The position numbers and the translations under genes are program-made. A DNA stretch of 64,000 nucleotides, taken from Actinomadura flavalba DSM 45200 (GTDB lineage: Bacteria > Actinomycetota > Actinomycetes > Streptosporangiales > Streptosporangiaceae). Shown here piece after piece: positions 16,601 through 24,933 of this stretch. Position 1 is the stretch's first letter. Each line of letters begins with the position of its first letter. The DNA lies in NCBI RefSeq assembly GCF_000374305.1, contig NZ_KB894103.1:62001-126000 (forward strand), in the 5' to 3' direction. The notes below the pieces were generated by a model, which did not search any database, was not told the origin of the DNA, and was given only the letters and a program-made list of their open reading frames with translations.

Positions 16601-17611
16601 TCAATCGAACGGATTGACCCATGAGCCTAGCCTGCGCGCGCCCCGCGCCAGCCGGGCCGGGAGGGCTTCGCCGCGCGGCGGCAGCAGCGCGGCGACGCCC
16701 GCCGCCGTGGACTCCGGCGCCTCGGTGACGACCGTGACGACGTACCCGCCGCCGCCGGTCACCGCCCAGCGGTGCAGCCCGTCGCGCCGGAACACCGGAC
16801 GGCCGTCGCCGCCGGAGCGTCGCCAGCCCGCCAGCTCGCGGGCGTCCAGCTCGCCGCGCTGCACGAACACCGACACGGTGGCCAGGCCGTCGGAGTAGCC
16901 GAGATGGACGGTGCCGTCGGCGGCGCGGCGCGCGTCGTACAGCCGCAGGCGGCCCGGCAGCGCCTCGCGCACCGGCCAGCCGCCGTCGCGCAGCCGGGCG
17001 CGGGCGGCGGCGTCGAGGCGGCCCGGCCACGGCGTCTCGACCCGCGCCGAGGGCGGCACCGTGCCCGCAGTCCCGACGCGGATGCTGCTGAACCCGCTCG
17101 TGCAGACCGGGCCTCCGGCGGCGTCCAGCAGTTCGCGGCGCAGCAGCAGGCCGGTCGCGGCGTCGAGGTAGAAGCGCCCGGCGACGCCGCCGTGCGGCCG
17201 GTACGCCTCGACGACGTGGACGCGGCGGCCGAGCAGGGTGGTGCCGGGCGCGCGCACGAGCGTGTAGTTGCCGTCGAGCAGGTCGAAGGTCGCGGCGATC
17301 GGCTCGCTCGCGAGGTCGGGGGTGCGGGCGGACGCGTAGCCGGTGCCGACGCCGGGCTCGTGCACGACCGCGACGTGCGCGGTCGTCGGGCCGTTCCCCC
17401 ACGTGGTGAGGAACCGGCGGCCCTCGTAGCGCAGGTCGCGGGCGGCGTCGGCGGCGGCGCGCAGCAGCCGCTGCGCGTCGGCGTCGTCGGTGCGGCGGAC
17501 GCGGTCGCGGGGTTCGGCGGCGGTGCCGCCCGCCACGGTGAGGACGGCCGCGAGACCGCCGGCGGCCAGGGCGCAGCCCCGGCCGTACGGCACGCGGAAG
17601 CGCCCGGTCAC
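16601..17611 (-). CDS. MucB/RseB-like extracytoplasmic sigma regulator
   Basis: A 336-residue protein with an N-terminal hydrophobic signal/anchor (CALAAGGLAAVLTVAGGTAA). The region LRYEGRRFLTTW and later GRFYLDAATGLLLRRELLDAAG match the lipoprotein-like fold of MucB/RseB, which in proteobacteria protects RseA from proteolysis. The GTG start overlaps the anti-sigma stop (GTGA), so the two are co-translated. I infer a role in tuning SigE release on envelope or lipid stress. M. tuberculosis lacks a gene at this place, so the insertion is lineage-specific. Confidence 0.78.
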   Translation of the reverse strand: MTGRFRVPYGRGCALAAGGLAAVLTVAGGTAAEPRDRVRRTDDADAQRLLRAAADAARDLRYEGRRFLTTWGNGPTTAHVAVVHEPGVGTGYASARTPDLASEPIAATFDLLDGNYTLVRAPGTTLLGRRVHVVEAYRPHGGVAGRFYLDAATGLLLRRELLDAAGGPVCTSGFSSIRVGTAGTVPPSARVETPWPGRLDAAARARLRDGGWPVREALPGRLRLYDARRAADGTVHLGYSDGLATVSVFVQRGELDARELAGWRRSGGDGRPVFRRDGLHRWAVTGGGGYVVTVVTEAPESTAAGVAALLPPRGEALPARLARGARRLGSWVNPFD

Positions 17612-18210
17612 GGCCCCGGTGGAAGGGGCACGGCGGTCTGGAACGTGCGGGGGTCGGTCAGCGGATCGGAGACCGGTACATCGCCGGACACCAGCGCGTG
17701 TTCAACCGCGAACCGGTCGAAGGCGGGCGTCACGTAGGGCGCGTCGTCGCGGTCGCCCGCGAGGTAGGTGGCGCTGCCGAGCCCGAGGAACAGCGTCGCG
17801 GCGCCCACGGCCACCACCGCGCGGCGCGGATCGCGCAGCGCGCCGACGCGCGCGGCGGGACGGCCGTCGCCCGGCCGGACCCGCGCGTGCCCGGCGGGCC
17901 GCGACGGTGCGCGGCGCGGCCGGAACGCCGACGCGGACACCGGCACGGCGTCGCGGACGGGATCGGGCGTGTCGTGCGGGGTCTGCTCGGCCAGCGCCCG
18001 CAGCCGCGCGAGGAAGTCGCCCGACGGGGTGTCCCGCTGCTCGGCCGGGCCGTCGCCGAGCCCGCGCAGCCGCCCCTTGAGCCCGCGCAGCATCACGGCC
18101 TCGGCGCGGCACGCCGCGCACCCCGTCAGGTGCGCGTACGCGGCGTCGCGCTCGTCGTGGTCGAGTTCGCCGTCGACCAGCGCGGTCAGGCGTTCCCCCA
18201 GACAGCTCAC
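17608..18210 (-). CDS. rseA: SigE-cognate anti-sigma factor (RseA-like, zinc finger)
   Basis: A 200-residue protein. The N-terminal anti-sigma domain has the zinc-binding HLTGCAACR motif (HxxxCxxC, about residues 27-34) and an upstream Cys. A single membrane helix lies near residue 135 (AVVAVGAATLFLGLGSATYLAG), then an extracytoplasmic tail. It would hold SigE inactive at the membrane or respond to thiol oxidation. The GTG start has GAGGAG 5 nt upstream. It lies 45 nt downstream of sigE. Confidence 0.88.
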   Translation of the reverse strand: MSCLGERLTALVDGELDHDERDAAYAHLTGCAACRAEAVMLRGLKGRLRGLGDGPAEQRDTPSGDFLARLRALAEQTPHDTPDPVRDAVPVSASAFRPRRAPSRPAGHARVRPGDGRPAARVGALRDPRRAVVAVGAATLFLGLGSATYLAGDRDDAPYVTPAFDRFAVEHALVSGDVPVSDPLTDPRTFQTAVPLPPGP

Positions 18211-18255
18211 GTGGCTCCTCGTCGATCCGAATGGTTCAGTCGCGAACGGGTCGCG

Positions 18256-18876
18256 TCACCCGCGCGGGCCGCCGGTGACGCCGCCGCGCGGTCTGCGGTG
18301 CTCCAGCGCCGCGCGGAGCTGCGCCCGGCCCCGGTGGATGCGGCTCCGCACCGTTCCCAGTTTGACATCCAGGGTCGCGGAGATCTCCTCGTAGGAGAGG
18401 CCCTCGATGTCGCACAGCACCACCGCCGCCCGGTACTCGGGCGCCAGCGCGTCGAGCGCGGCCTGGACGTCGGCGTCGAAGTTGCGGTCGTCGAACGTCT
18501 GCGCCGGGGTGGGCTCGCGGCCCTGGAGGCGGTCGGCGGCGTCGTCGGCCAGGCCCTCGAAGCGGATGCGCTTGCGGCGCCGCGCGCCGTCGAGGAAGAG
18601 GTTGGTGGTGATGCGGTGCAGCCAGCCCTCGAACGTGCCCGGCGTGTAGCTCGACAGCGAGCGGAACACGCGGACGAAGACCTCCTGGGTGAGGTCTTCG
18701 GCGTCGTGCTGGTTGCCGGTGAGGCGGTAGGCCAGCCGGTAGACGCGGGCCGAGTGCTCGCGGACGACCTCGTCCCACGAGGGCGGAGCCCACTCCGCCT
18801 CGGGCGCGTTCTCGCGGACGCCCGGCGCGCGGGCGACTCCGGCGGCGCCCTTGAAGCTCAGTGCTGCCACTCCCAT
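18256..18876 (-). CDS. sigE: ECF RNA polymerase sigma factor SigE
   Basis: A 206-residue ECF sigma factor. Region 2 runs about residues 32-100 (YRLAYRLTGNQHDAEDLTQEVFVRVFRSLSSY) and region 4 about 135-190 (LSYEEISATLDVKLGTVRSRIHRGRAQLR). VVLCDIEGLSYEEI and the genomic context (O-methyltransferase divergent, anti-sigma and htrA downstream) match mycobacterial SigE. ATG at 18876 has AGAGGAA about 9 nt upstream. An ECF-type promoter lies about 130 nt upstream, consistent with autoregulation. Confidence 0.92.
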   Translation of the reverse strand: MGVAALSFKGAAGVARAPGVRENAPEAEWAPPSWDEVVREHSARVYRLAYRLTGNQHDAEDLTQEVFVRVFRSLSSYTPGTFEGWLHRITTNLFLDGARRRKRIRFEGLADDAADRLQGREPTPAQTFDDRNFDADVQAALDALAPEYRAAVVLCDIEGLSYEEISATLDVKLGTVRSRIHRGRAQLRAALEHRRPRGGVTGGPRG

Positions 18877-19007
18877 GCTGCGGCGGTTCCTCTCTGATGA
18901 CCGACACGCTGCCGTCGGTAGGACACGGTCGCGCCTGGGCTGGGGCGTCGTGCTCGTGCCACCGGCGCGCGCTGGGTGCGCGCACCGCTGACGTCATCAC
19001 CGGCTAG

Positions 19008-19033
19008 AACGCGCTGGAACCGCGGTTGGTTCC
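19008..19033 (-). promoter_or_regulatory. ECF-type (probably SigE-autoregulated) promoter of sigE
   Basis: On the minus strand GGAAC (19029-19033) and CGTT (19008-19011) are separated by 17 nt, the usual architecture of ECF/SigE promoters. It points at sigE, about 130 nt upstream of its ATG. The spacer contains the perfect 10-bp palindrome AACCGCGGTT, and the sequence GGAACC...GGTTCC forms a wider inverted repeat over 19016-19033, which could be an operator. Confidence 0.65.
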
Positions 19034-19058
19034 CGGTCAGCGATATGGTCTTTCCAGC

Positions 19059-19724
19059 ATGAGCCAGGCGGGGTTCCGCGAGGAGGCAGCCATCGACGCC
19101 ATTTCGGCCACCCTGGCCTACGTGGAGGAGTACCTCCCCGAGGACGAGGCGTTGCAGCGCGCACGCGGGCGCGGGCAGGAGGCGGGCGCCACGCCCATCA
19201 GCCCCGCCGGAGGCGCCGCGCTGCGGTTCGTCGCCACCCTGATCGGGGCGCGGACGGTCGTGGAGGTCGGTTCCGGCTGCGGGGTCTCGGGCATCTGGCT
19301 GCTGCGCGGCATGGCCCGCGACGCGGTGCTCACCAGCGTCGACGTCGAGCACGAGAACCAGCGGCTCGCCAAGATCGCCTACCGCGAGGCGGGGCTGGGC
19401 GCGTCCCGCACCCGCATGATCGTCGGCCGGGCGCTGGAGGTGCTGCCGCGCCTCACCGACGGCGCCTACGACATGGTCTTCTGCGACGCCGACAAGCGCG
19501 AGTACCCCGAGTACCTGACGGCGGCGCTGCGGCTGCTGCGGCCGGGCGGCGTCGTCGCGTTCGACAACGCGCTCTGGCACGACCGCGTCGCCGACCCCGC
19601 CCACGTCGACCCCGACACCGAGGCGATCCGCGAGGTGGGGCGGCTCGTCCGCGACGACGAGCGCCTGGTGCCGCTGCTGCTGCCGGTGGGCGACGGGCTG
19701 CTGTGCGCGGTCAAGAGGGACTGA
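19059..19724 (+). CDS. SAM-dependent O-methyltransferase
   Basis: A 221-residue methyltransferase of the catechol-O-methyltransferase-like family 3. The SAM site is VVEVGSGCGVSGIWLL, the metal/substrate region is VFCDADKREYPEYL, and RPGGVVAFDNALWHDRVADP is diagnostic for the family. The equivalent gene in M. tuberculosis (Rv1220c) is also divergent from sigE. The substrate is unknown. The ATG at 19059 is preferred over an upstream in-frame start that would lie within the sigE promoter. Its stop overlaps the next start (TGATG). Confidence 0.9.
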   Translation: MSQAGFREEAAIDAISATLAYVEEYLPEDEALQRARGRGQEAGATPISPAGGAALRFVATLIGARTVVEVGSGCGVSGIWLLRGMARDAVLTSVDVEHENQRLAKIAYREAGLGASRTRMIVGRALEVLPRLTDGAYDMVFCDADKREYPEYLTAALRLLRPGGVVAFDNALWHDRVADPAHVDPDTEAIREVGRLVRDDERLVPLLLPVGDGLLCAVKRD

Positions 19725-20332
19725 TGGAGCCGTTCGTCGTCCGCGCCAAGGCCGAGCGGTGGCGCGCGCTGACGCAGGTGGTGACGGCGCTCATCCTGGT
19801 GGCCGCGTCGGTCGCGTTCGTCACCGGCGGCGTGCTGCGCGGCTTCGGGCTCGGCGGCGCGGTGTTCACCGGGCTGGGGCTCGTCGGCGTCGTGCTGTTC
19901 GGCGCGGGGCTGCTCGTCGCCGTCGGGCGGCTGTTCGTGCGGCGCCCGGTGCTCGTCGTCGACGACGAGGGCGTGCTGCGCCCGGCGTCGTGGCCGCTGC
20001 CCGCCGCGCGCGGCCCCCGGCTGCGCTGGGAGGAGGTGTCCGCGCTCGGCGCGCTGCGGCGCGGCGTGGACGGCACGAGCAAGGGCGAGCAGGACTACCT
20101 CGTCTTCCTGCCCACCGAGGAGATGAAGGAGATGGTCCGCACCGCCGGACGTCCCCATCTCGTCGCGCTGACGCTGCCCGACGTCCCCAAGACGGCGCTG
20201 CCCGAGGGCGCGGAGACCGCGTCCCGGTGGTGCCTGCCGGTCGGGCCCGGCTGGGACGTCCCGCTCCCCGCCCTGGTCAAGGCCATCCGGGCCCGCCACG
20301 AGATCCCCGTGGTGGACCGCCGCACCGGCTAG
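19724..20332 (+). CDS. Membrane-anchored PH-like hypothetical protein
   Basis: A 202-residue protein with two N-terminal membrane helices (about residues 18-65) and a soluble C-terminal domain (RRPVLVVDDEGVLRPASWPLP, LRWEEVSAL, DYLVFLPTEEMKEMV). The arrangement resembles the STM3941/bacterial PH-like membrane proteins. No catalytic motif is visible. It is translationally coupled to the O-methyltransferase by a TGATG overlap, and its end overlaps the convergent rskA-like gene by 4 nt. Confidence 0.65.
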   Translation: MEPFVVRAKAERWRALTQVVTALILVAASVAFVTGGVLRGFGLGGAVFTGLGLVGVVLFGAGLLVAVGRLFVRRPVLVVDDEGVLRPASWPLPAARGPRLRWEEVSALGALRRGVDGTSKGEQDYLVFLPTEEMKEMVRTAGRPHLVALTLPDVPKTALPEGAETASRWCLPVGPGWDVPLPALVKAIRARHEIPVVDRRTG

Positions 20333-21048
20333 GCGGGCAGCTCGGCGGCGAAGATCGGACGGGTCGTCGGCGCGGGCGAACCCCCGGCGGGCTCGATCGT
20401 GATGCCGACCTGACGCGCCCGCCCCACGTTGTCGATCATGACGGGCCCGGCGGCCCGCTCCATCGTGCCGACCGGCTCGGGGACGCCCGCCCCCATCAGC
20501 CACAGCGCGTAGGTGTGGGCGTGCGGGGCGCGCGGGATGCCGCTCATCACGACGACCGCCCGGTCGTGCGAGCGCGACATCACGACGGTGCCCCGGCCCC
20601 CGTCCCGCACCGACGCCGTGACCGCGACGGCGTCGGGCGCGGACAGCACGGCGTTCAGCGCGGCCTCGCGCGCCGCCGTCCGCCGCTCCCGCGCCTCGAC
20701 CTGGTCGGCGCGGCGTTCGGCGCCGAACCAGCCCGCGCCGAACAGCGCCGCGAGCACGAGCGACGCCGCCGCGAGCAGCGCCGGTCCGGCCCGGCGGAAC
20801 CGGGCGGCGCGGACGTCGCGCAGCCGGGGCGGCTCCTGCCGGGTCCGGCCCGCCTCGGCCAGCACCCGGGCGCGCAGCCCGTCCGGGGCCGGGCGCGCCG
20901 CCGCCATCCCCAGCCGCGCGGCGGTCTCCCGGAGCCCCTGGATCTCCTCCGCGCAGGTCTCGCAGCCGGCCAGGTGCGCCTCGAACTCGCGGCGTTCCTC
21001 ATCGCTGAGCGCGTTCAGGACGTACGCCCCGGCGAGGGTATGGGTCAT
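20329..21048 (-). CDS. rskA: RskA-like anti-sigma-K factor
   Basis: A 239-residue protein. The N-terminal anti-sigma domain starts HTLAGAYVLNALSDEERREFEAHLAGC and carries the zinc-finger-like HLAGCETC. A membrane helix lies around residues 88-108. The extracytoplasmic part is the conserved RskA domain (GRGTVVMSRSHDRAVVVMSGIP, TYALWLMGAGVPEPVGTM). It sequesters SigK until regulated proteolysis. The ATG overlaps the sigK stop (ATGA). Confidence 0.9.
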   Translation of the reverse strand: MTHTLAGAYVLNALSDEERREFEAHLAGCETCAEEIQGLRETAARLGMAAARPAPDGLRARVLAEAGRTRQEPPRLRDVRAARFRRAGPALLAAASLVLAALFGAGWFGAERRADQVEARERRTAAREAALNAVLSAPDAVAVTASVRDGGRGTVVMSRSHDRAVVVMSGIPRAPHAHTYALWLMGAGVPEPVGTMERAAGPVMIDNVGRARQVGITIEPAGGSPAPTTRPIFAAELPA

Positions 21049-21632
21049 CTCTCCACCCCCAGGCAGTCGCGCATCCGGATGAGGCCGTCGCGCATCCTCG
21101 TCTTCACGGTGCCCAGTGAGGCCCCGAGGAGTTCGGCGACCTCACGGTAGGTGTAGCCGCCGTAATAGGCCAGCGTGACCGACTCGCGCTGGATCTCGGT
21201 GAGGCCGCCGAGGCAGCGGCGCACCCGCTCGCGTTCCAGCCGGTGCTCCACCGCCTCGGTCACCTCGTCGAACGCCGGTCCGTCGCCCCGGTGGGAGCGC
21301 AGTTCGCGGTCGGTCGCGGCCTGCGCGGAACGGACCCGGTCCACGGCGCGGCGGTGGGCCAGCGTCAGCACCCACCCCATCGCACTCCCCCGGGACGGGT
21401 CGAAACGGGCCGCCGTGCGCCACGTCTCGACCATCACCTCCTGCGCGACCTCCTCGGACTGCGCGGGGTCGCGCAGCACGCGCAGGACCAGCCCGTAGAC
21501 GGGTCCGGAGACCCGGTCGTAGAGGCGGGCGAACGCGTCCTCGTCGCCGCGGGCGACGTGCCGGAAGAGGTCGGTCAGGTCGCCGTCGTCGGCTTCACGG
21601 CGGCGCGCGGAGGGAACGGGTGAGAGGTCCAC
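21045..21632 (-). CDS. sigK: ECF RNA polymerase sigma factor SigK-type
   Basis: A 195-residue sigma factor. Region 2 (FARLYDRVSGPVYGLVLRVLRDPAQSEEVAQEVMVETWR) and region 4 (LTEIQRESVTLAYYGGYTYREVAELLGASLGTVKTRMRDGLIRM) are both complete. YYGGYTYREVAELLG is typical of the SigK/SigL group with RskA partners. The GTG at 21632 is chosen because AAGGAGGAAC directly precedes it; a longer frame upstream has no such site. Fasciclin and molybdopterin genes upstream match the known SigK regulon type. Confidence 0.9.
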   Translation of the reverse strand: MDLSPVPSARRREADDGDLTDLFRHVARGDEDAFARLYDRVSGPVYGLVLRVLRDPAQSEEVAQEVMVETWRTAARFDPSRGSAMGWVLTLAHRRAVDRVRSAQAATDRELRSHRGDGPAFDEVTEAVEHRLERERVRRCLGGLTEIQRESVTLAYYGGYTYREVAELLGASLGTVKTRMRDGLIRMRDCLGVER

Positions 21633-21670
21633 GTTCCTCCTTCGTCGCGGTGCGTCGTCCCGGATGGGTG

Positions 21671-22288
21671 TCACTTCGGCATGAGGACCGAGTCGATGAT
21701 GTACACGGTCGCGTTGCGCGTGGGCACGTTGCCGCACACGACCTTCGCCGAGTCGTTCACCGTGTACGACTCGCCCGAACCGGTCGTCATGACCTTCCCG
21801 CCCTGGAGCGAGGTGAACTCACCGGCGCCCATGGCCTGCGGGGCCTGCTTCCCCTTCACCACGTGGTAGGTGAGGATGTCGGTCAGCTTCTTCTTGTCGG
21901 CCAGGACGGCGTCCAGGTCCTTCTTGGGCAGCTTGGCGAACGCGTCGTTGGTGGGCGCGAACACCGTGATGTCCTGGGCCGAGTTCAGCGTGTCGGCCAG
22001 GCCCGCCTTGCCGACGGCGGTCACCAGCGTGGACAGCGCGGGGTTGTTCGACGCGGCCGTGGCGACCGGGTCGGCGGCCATGCCCTGGAAGCTGCCCGCG
22101 CCCTCCTTGGGCACCGACGCGCAGGCCGGGCCGAACGGGCCGTCGGCCATCGGGGCGCTGGAGGTGGCGGCGGGCGCGCTGGACGTCGGCGCGGTCGCGG
22201 CGTCGTCGGAGTCACCGCCGCCGCAGGCGGCCAGGCCGAGCGTGAGACCGGCGGCGACGGCGACGGAACCGAGAATGCGGACGTTCAT
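21671..22288 (-). CDS. Fasciclin-domain secreted lipoprotein (MPT83-like)
   Basis: A 205-residue protein. The signal peptide ends in a lipobox (LGLAAC, Cys at about residue 22), a Ser/Ala/Pro-rich linker follows, and then one fasciclin (FAS1) domain (ALSTLVTAVGKAGL, ITVFAPTNDAFAKLP, ILTYHVVKGK, ATVYIIDSVLMPK). It is anchored on the outer face of the membrane. MPT70/MPT83 of M. tuberculosis belong to this family and are SigK targets. The RBS AGGAGAA lies 5 nt before the ATG. It lies in an operon between the molybdopterin oxidoreductase and sigK. Confidence 0.92.
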   Translation of the reverse strand: MNVRILGSVAVAAGLTLGLAACGGGDSDDAATAPTSSAPAATSSAPMADGPFGPACASVPKEGAGSFQGMAADPVATAASNNPALSTLVTAVGKAGLADTLNSAQDITVFAPTNDAFAKLPKKDLDAVLADKKKLTDILTYHVVKGKQAPQAMGAGEFTSLQGGKVMTTGSGESYTVNDSAKVVCGNVPTRNATVYIIDSVLMPK

Positions 22289-22300
22289 GACACTTCTCCT

Positions 22301-23809
22301 CTAGGTGACGGTGATGACGACCGAGTGCCACCCCGACGCCCCGTCGGGGATCGGGTCGGCGCGGCGCTCGGTCTGGACGGCGCCCGTGCCGTCGATGGCA
22401 CGGGCCTCGACACGGTGGCTGCCGGCGGTGGCGTCCCATTCCAGGAACCACTGCCGCCACGTGTCGGAGCTGGGGACGGGGGCGAGGCGGGCGCGGCGCC
22501 ACGGGCCGCCGTCGACGCGGACCTCGACGGCGTCGATGCCCCGGTGCTGCGCCCACGCGACGCCCGCGATGGGGACGCGGCCCGCCTTGACCTCGCCGAA
22601 CGCGCGGGGCACGTCGATGCGGGCCATGGTCTTGATCGGCGCCTGCTCGGCCCACCTGCGGCGCGTCCAGTACGCCCGGTCCGTGGCGAAGCGGGAGACC
22701 TTGAGGTCCACGACCCACTTCGTCGCCGAGACGTAGCCGTACAGGCCGGGCACGACCATGCGGGCCGGGAAGCCGTGCCGGACGGGCAGCGGCTCGCCGT
22801 TCATGCCGACGGCCAGCAGCGCGTCCCGGCCGTCCAGGACGGCGGACAGCGGCGTGCTGATCGTCATGCCGTCGGCGGAGCGGCTGAAGATCTGGTCGGC
22901 GCCCGCACGGACGCCCGCCTCGCGGAGCAGGTCGGCGAGGTCGACGCCGAGCCAGCGGGCGTGCCCGGCGTAGGGGCCGCCGACCTCGTTGGAGACGCAG
23001 GTGAGCGTGATGTCGCGTTCGGTCAGGGGGCGGCGCAGCAGCTCGTCGAAGGTGATCTCGAACGGCCGGTCGACGAGGCCGTGCACGCGCAGCGTCCAGT
23101 CGGACGGGTCGACCTGCGGCAGGGTGAGCGCGGTGTCGACGCGGTAGAAGTCCTTGTTCGGCGTGGTGAAGGTCGTGAGGCCCTTGACGCGCAGGTCGGC
23201 GCCCGCCGGGAGGGGCTTGGCGGGGTCGGCCGGGGGCGGCAGCCGGATGGCGTCGCGGGCGGCGGCCACGTCGCGGCGCGCGTTGAGGACGCGGCCGAGG
23301 ACGCCCGTCCCGGCGGCGACGCCGGTGAAGATCAGGAAGGCGCGGCGCTGCGAGCCCGCGAGCACCGGACGCGGCGGCCGCAGCATGAGCAGCAGCGCGC
23401 CGGTCGCCGCGCACGCGCCGAGGACGACGGGGACGGCGTCGGCGGGCCCGGCGTCCGGGCGGGTCAGCGCGGCGGCGGCGCCCACGGCGCCGAACGCGGC
23501 GAATCCGGCGGCGGCCCAGCGCGGCCGGGTGCGCCCCAGCAGTCCGAGCAGCGCCGCGAGGACGGCGACTCCGGCGACGAGACCGCCGAGCAGGACGGCC
23601 TTGTCGCTCTCGCCGAACGTCCGGATGGCCCAGCTCTTGAGCCACTCGGGCGTGCGGTCGATCCCGGCGCCGCCCACGGCGATGAGCGGCGCCGCCTGCG
23701 GGCGCACGAACGCCGCGCACAGTTCGGCGACGCCGAGGGCGACGGCCGCGGCCACGATGCCCGCGCCCGCGGCGGTGATCCTTCCCGCCCGCTGTCCCGT
23801 CTGCGTCAT
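22301..23809 (-). CDS. Membrane-anchored sulfite oxidase-type molybdopterin oxidoreductase
   Basis: About 502 residues. Four to five N-terminal membrane helices (residues 10-170) precede a sulfite-oxidase-family molybdopterin domain. ITLTCVSNEVGGPYAGHARWLGV carries the Mo-ligating Cys. A C-terminal Mo-co dimerisation-like domain follows (GVAWAQHRGIDAVEVRVDGGPWRRARL). It probably oxidises or reduces a sulfoxide or related compound outside the membrane. Two ATGs lie 9 nt apart. The second (23809) is chosen because a SigK-like -10 element overlaps the first, which implies a leaderless mRNA. It is the first gene of the SigK operon. Confidence 0.88.
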   Translation of the reverse strand: MTQTGQRAGRITAAGAGIVAAAVALGVAELCAAFVRPQAAPLIAVGGAGIDRTPEWLKSWAIRTFGESDKAVLLGGLVAGVAVLAALLGLLGRTRPRWAAAGFAAFGAVGAAAALTRPDAGPADAVPVVLGACAATGALLLMLRPPRPVLAGSQRRAFLIFTGVAAGTGVLGRVLNARRDVAAARDAIRLPPPADPAKPLPAGADLRVKGLTTFTTPNKDFYRVDTALTLPQVDPSDWTLRVHGLVDRPFEITFDELLRRPLTERDITLTCVSNEVGGPYAGHARWLGVDLADLLREAGVRAGADQIFSRSADGMTISTPLSAVLDGRDALLAVGMNGEPLPVRHGFPARMVVPGLYGYVSATKWVVDLKVSRFATDRAYWTRRRWAEQAPIKTMARIDVPRAFGEVKAGRVPIAGVAWAQHRGIDAVEVRVDGGPWRRARLAPVPSSDTWRQWFLEWDATAGSHRVEARAIDGTGAVQTERRADPIPDGASGWHSVVITVT

Positions 23810-23816
23810 GCCGGTC

Positions 23817-23843
23817 ATTCGGAGCCCCGGCGGGGGCGGATGG
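23817..23843 (-). promoter_or_regulatory. SigK-like promoter of the molybdopterin-fasciclin-sigK-rskA operon
   Basis: On the minus strand CCATCC (23838-23843) and CCGAAT (23817-23822) are separated by 15 nt. These hexamers equal the -35 and -10 elements described for mycobacterial SigK promoters. Transcription starting about 7 nt beyond the -10 would begin at the second ATG of the oxidoreductase gene. This fits autoregulation, since sigK is the third gene of the operon. Confidence 0.7.
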
Positions 23844-23919
23844 GTGCGTTTCGCAGAAAGTTCGGGCGGCCCGGCGCACCCGGGGGGCGTGACGTCCGAT
23901 CCGTGGGTATTTACGGAGA

Positions 23920-24933
23920 GTGACAGTTCGCGAGGACGTTACGGCGTTCGAGTTCGATCCGGTGGCCGCCGCGCGGTGGGGGCCGGTGGCGGCGGGCTCG
24001 GCATGGGCGGGGGGCGTCGGCGTGTTCGGGGCCGCGCTGGCGCAGGTCGCGGGAGAGCCGGATGCGGCCGTCGCGTGGGGCGGGGCCGGGGCGGTGCTGC
24101 TCGCGGCGGCGCTCGGCGTCTGCCTCCTGGTGCGGCGGGCCGGTGGGCCGGTGCGGGTCGCGGTGCGCGGGGACGGGATCGCCGGGGAGGGCTGGTCGGT
24201 GCCCTGGGGCGAGCTGGCGGCGGTCGTGGCCGCGCCGGGCGTCATCAGCCTGTTCCCGGCCGATGCCGGGTTCGGGGCCCGGCATCCCGAGATGGCCGGG
24301 TTGTGGGCGGCGGACGGCGCGTACCGGCTGCGCACCGCGTCGCGCGGGCAGGACTGGCGGCCGTTCCTGGCGGCCGTGCACGCGCGGGCGCCGCACGTCC
24401 GGCGCGGCGACGGGCCCCGCACGCTCGTCCGGGACCTGGCCGCACGCCGGTCGCCGTGGAGCATCGGGCACTACCTGCGGCGCGGCGAGGACGACGAGCG
24501 CCGCGCCGGACGGCGCCCGGGCGAGGTCGTCGCGGTCGTCATCGTGCTCGGCGGCTGGACGCTGGCGTGCACCCTCCAGCTCGGCGCCGGGACGGTCGCC
24601 GCCGCGCGGGACGGGCACGGCCCGCACCCGCTGCCCCTGCTCGCCCTGCTGGCCGTGCCCCCGGCGGTCGTCGCCGTGCTGCGCCGCGTGTGGGCGGGCG
24701 CGCCGCTGACGACGTGGGCGCTCGCCCTGACCGGGCTCAACCTCGGCACGCTGCTCACGGTCGGCCTGCTCGCCATCCACCTCATGTCGGCCGCGACGGG
24801 CGTGGCCGCGCTGGCGGCGGCGGGCGCGGTCCTGCTCATCGCGGGCGCGCTCTCCCTCACCGTCGCGGGCGCGCTCCTGCACCGGCGGCGCGTCTGGGCG
24901 TGGATCGCGCGGACCCACGCCCCGGACGCCTAG
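23920..24933 (+). CDS. Hypothetical membrane protein
   Basis: A 337-residue protein not recognised by family. Two membrane helices lie near residues 22-68. A soluble middle domain follows (VRGDGIAGEGWSVPWGELAAVVAAPGVISLF to RGQDWRPFLAAVHARAP), then about four C-terminal helices from residue 203. The middle domain resembles a PH-like membrane-proximal fold, but this is weak. The GTG start at 23920 has GGAGA immediately upstream, so the exact start is uncertain. It is divergent from the SigK operon and ends 4 nt into the convergent 78-aa gene. Confidence 0.6.
   Translation: MTVREDVTAFEFDPVAAARWGPVAAGSAWAGGVGVFGAALAQVAGEPDAAVAWGGAGAVLLAAALGVCLLVRRAGGPVRVAVRGDGIAGEGWSVPWGELAAVVAAPGVISLFPADAGFGARHPEMAGLWAADGAYRLRTASRGQDWRPFLAAVHARAPHVRRGDGPRTLVRDLAARRSPWSIGHYLRRGEDDERRAGRRPGEVVAVVIVLGGWTLACTLQLGAGTVAAARDGHGPHPLPLLALLAVPPAVVAVLRRVWAGAPLTTWALALTGLNLGTLLTVGLLAIHLMSAATGVAALAAAGAVLLIAGALSLTVAGALLHRRRVWAWIARTHAPDA

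Noticed and set aside
21620..23923. Long plus-strand frame opposite the SigK operon
   Set aside because: Shadow of the fasciclin and molybdopterin genes; composition is Gly/Arg/Ala only.
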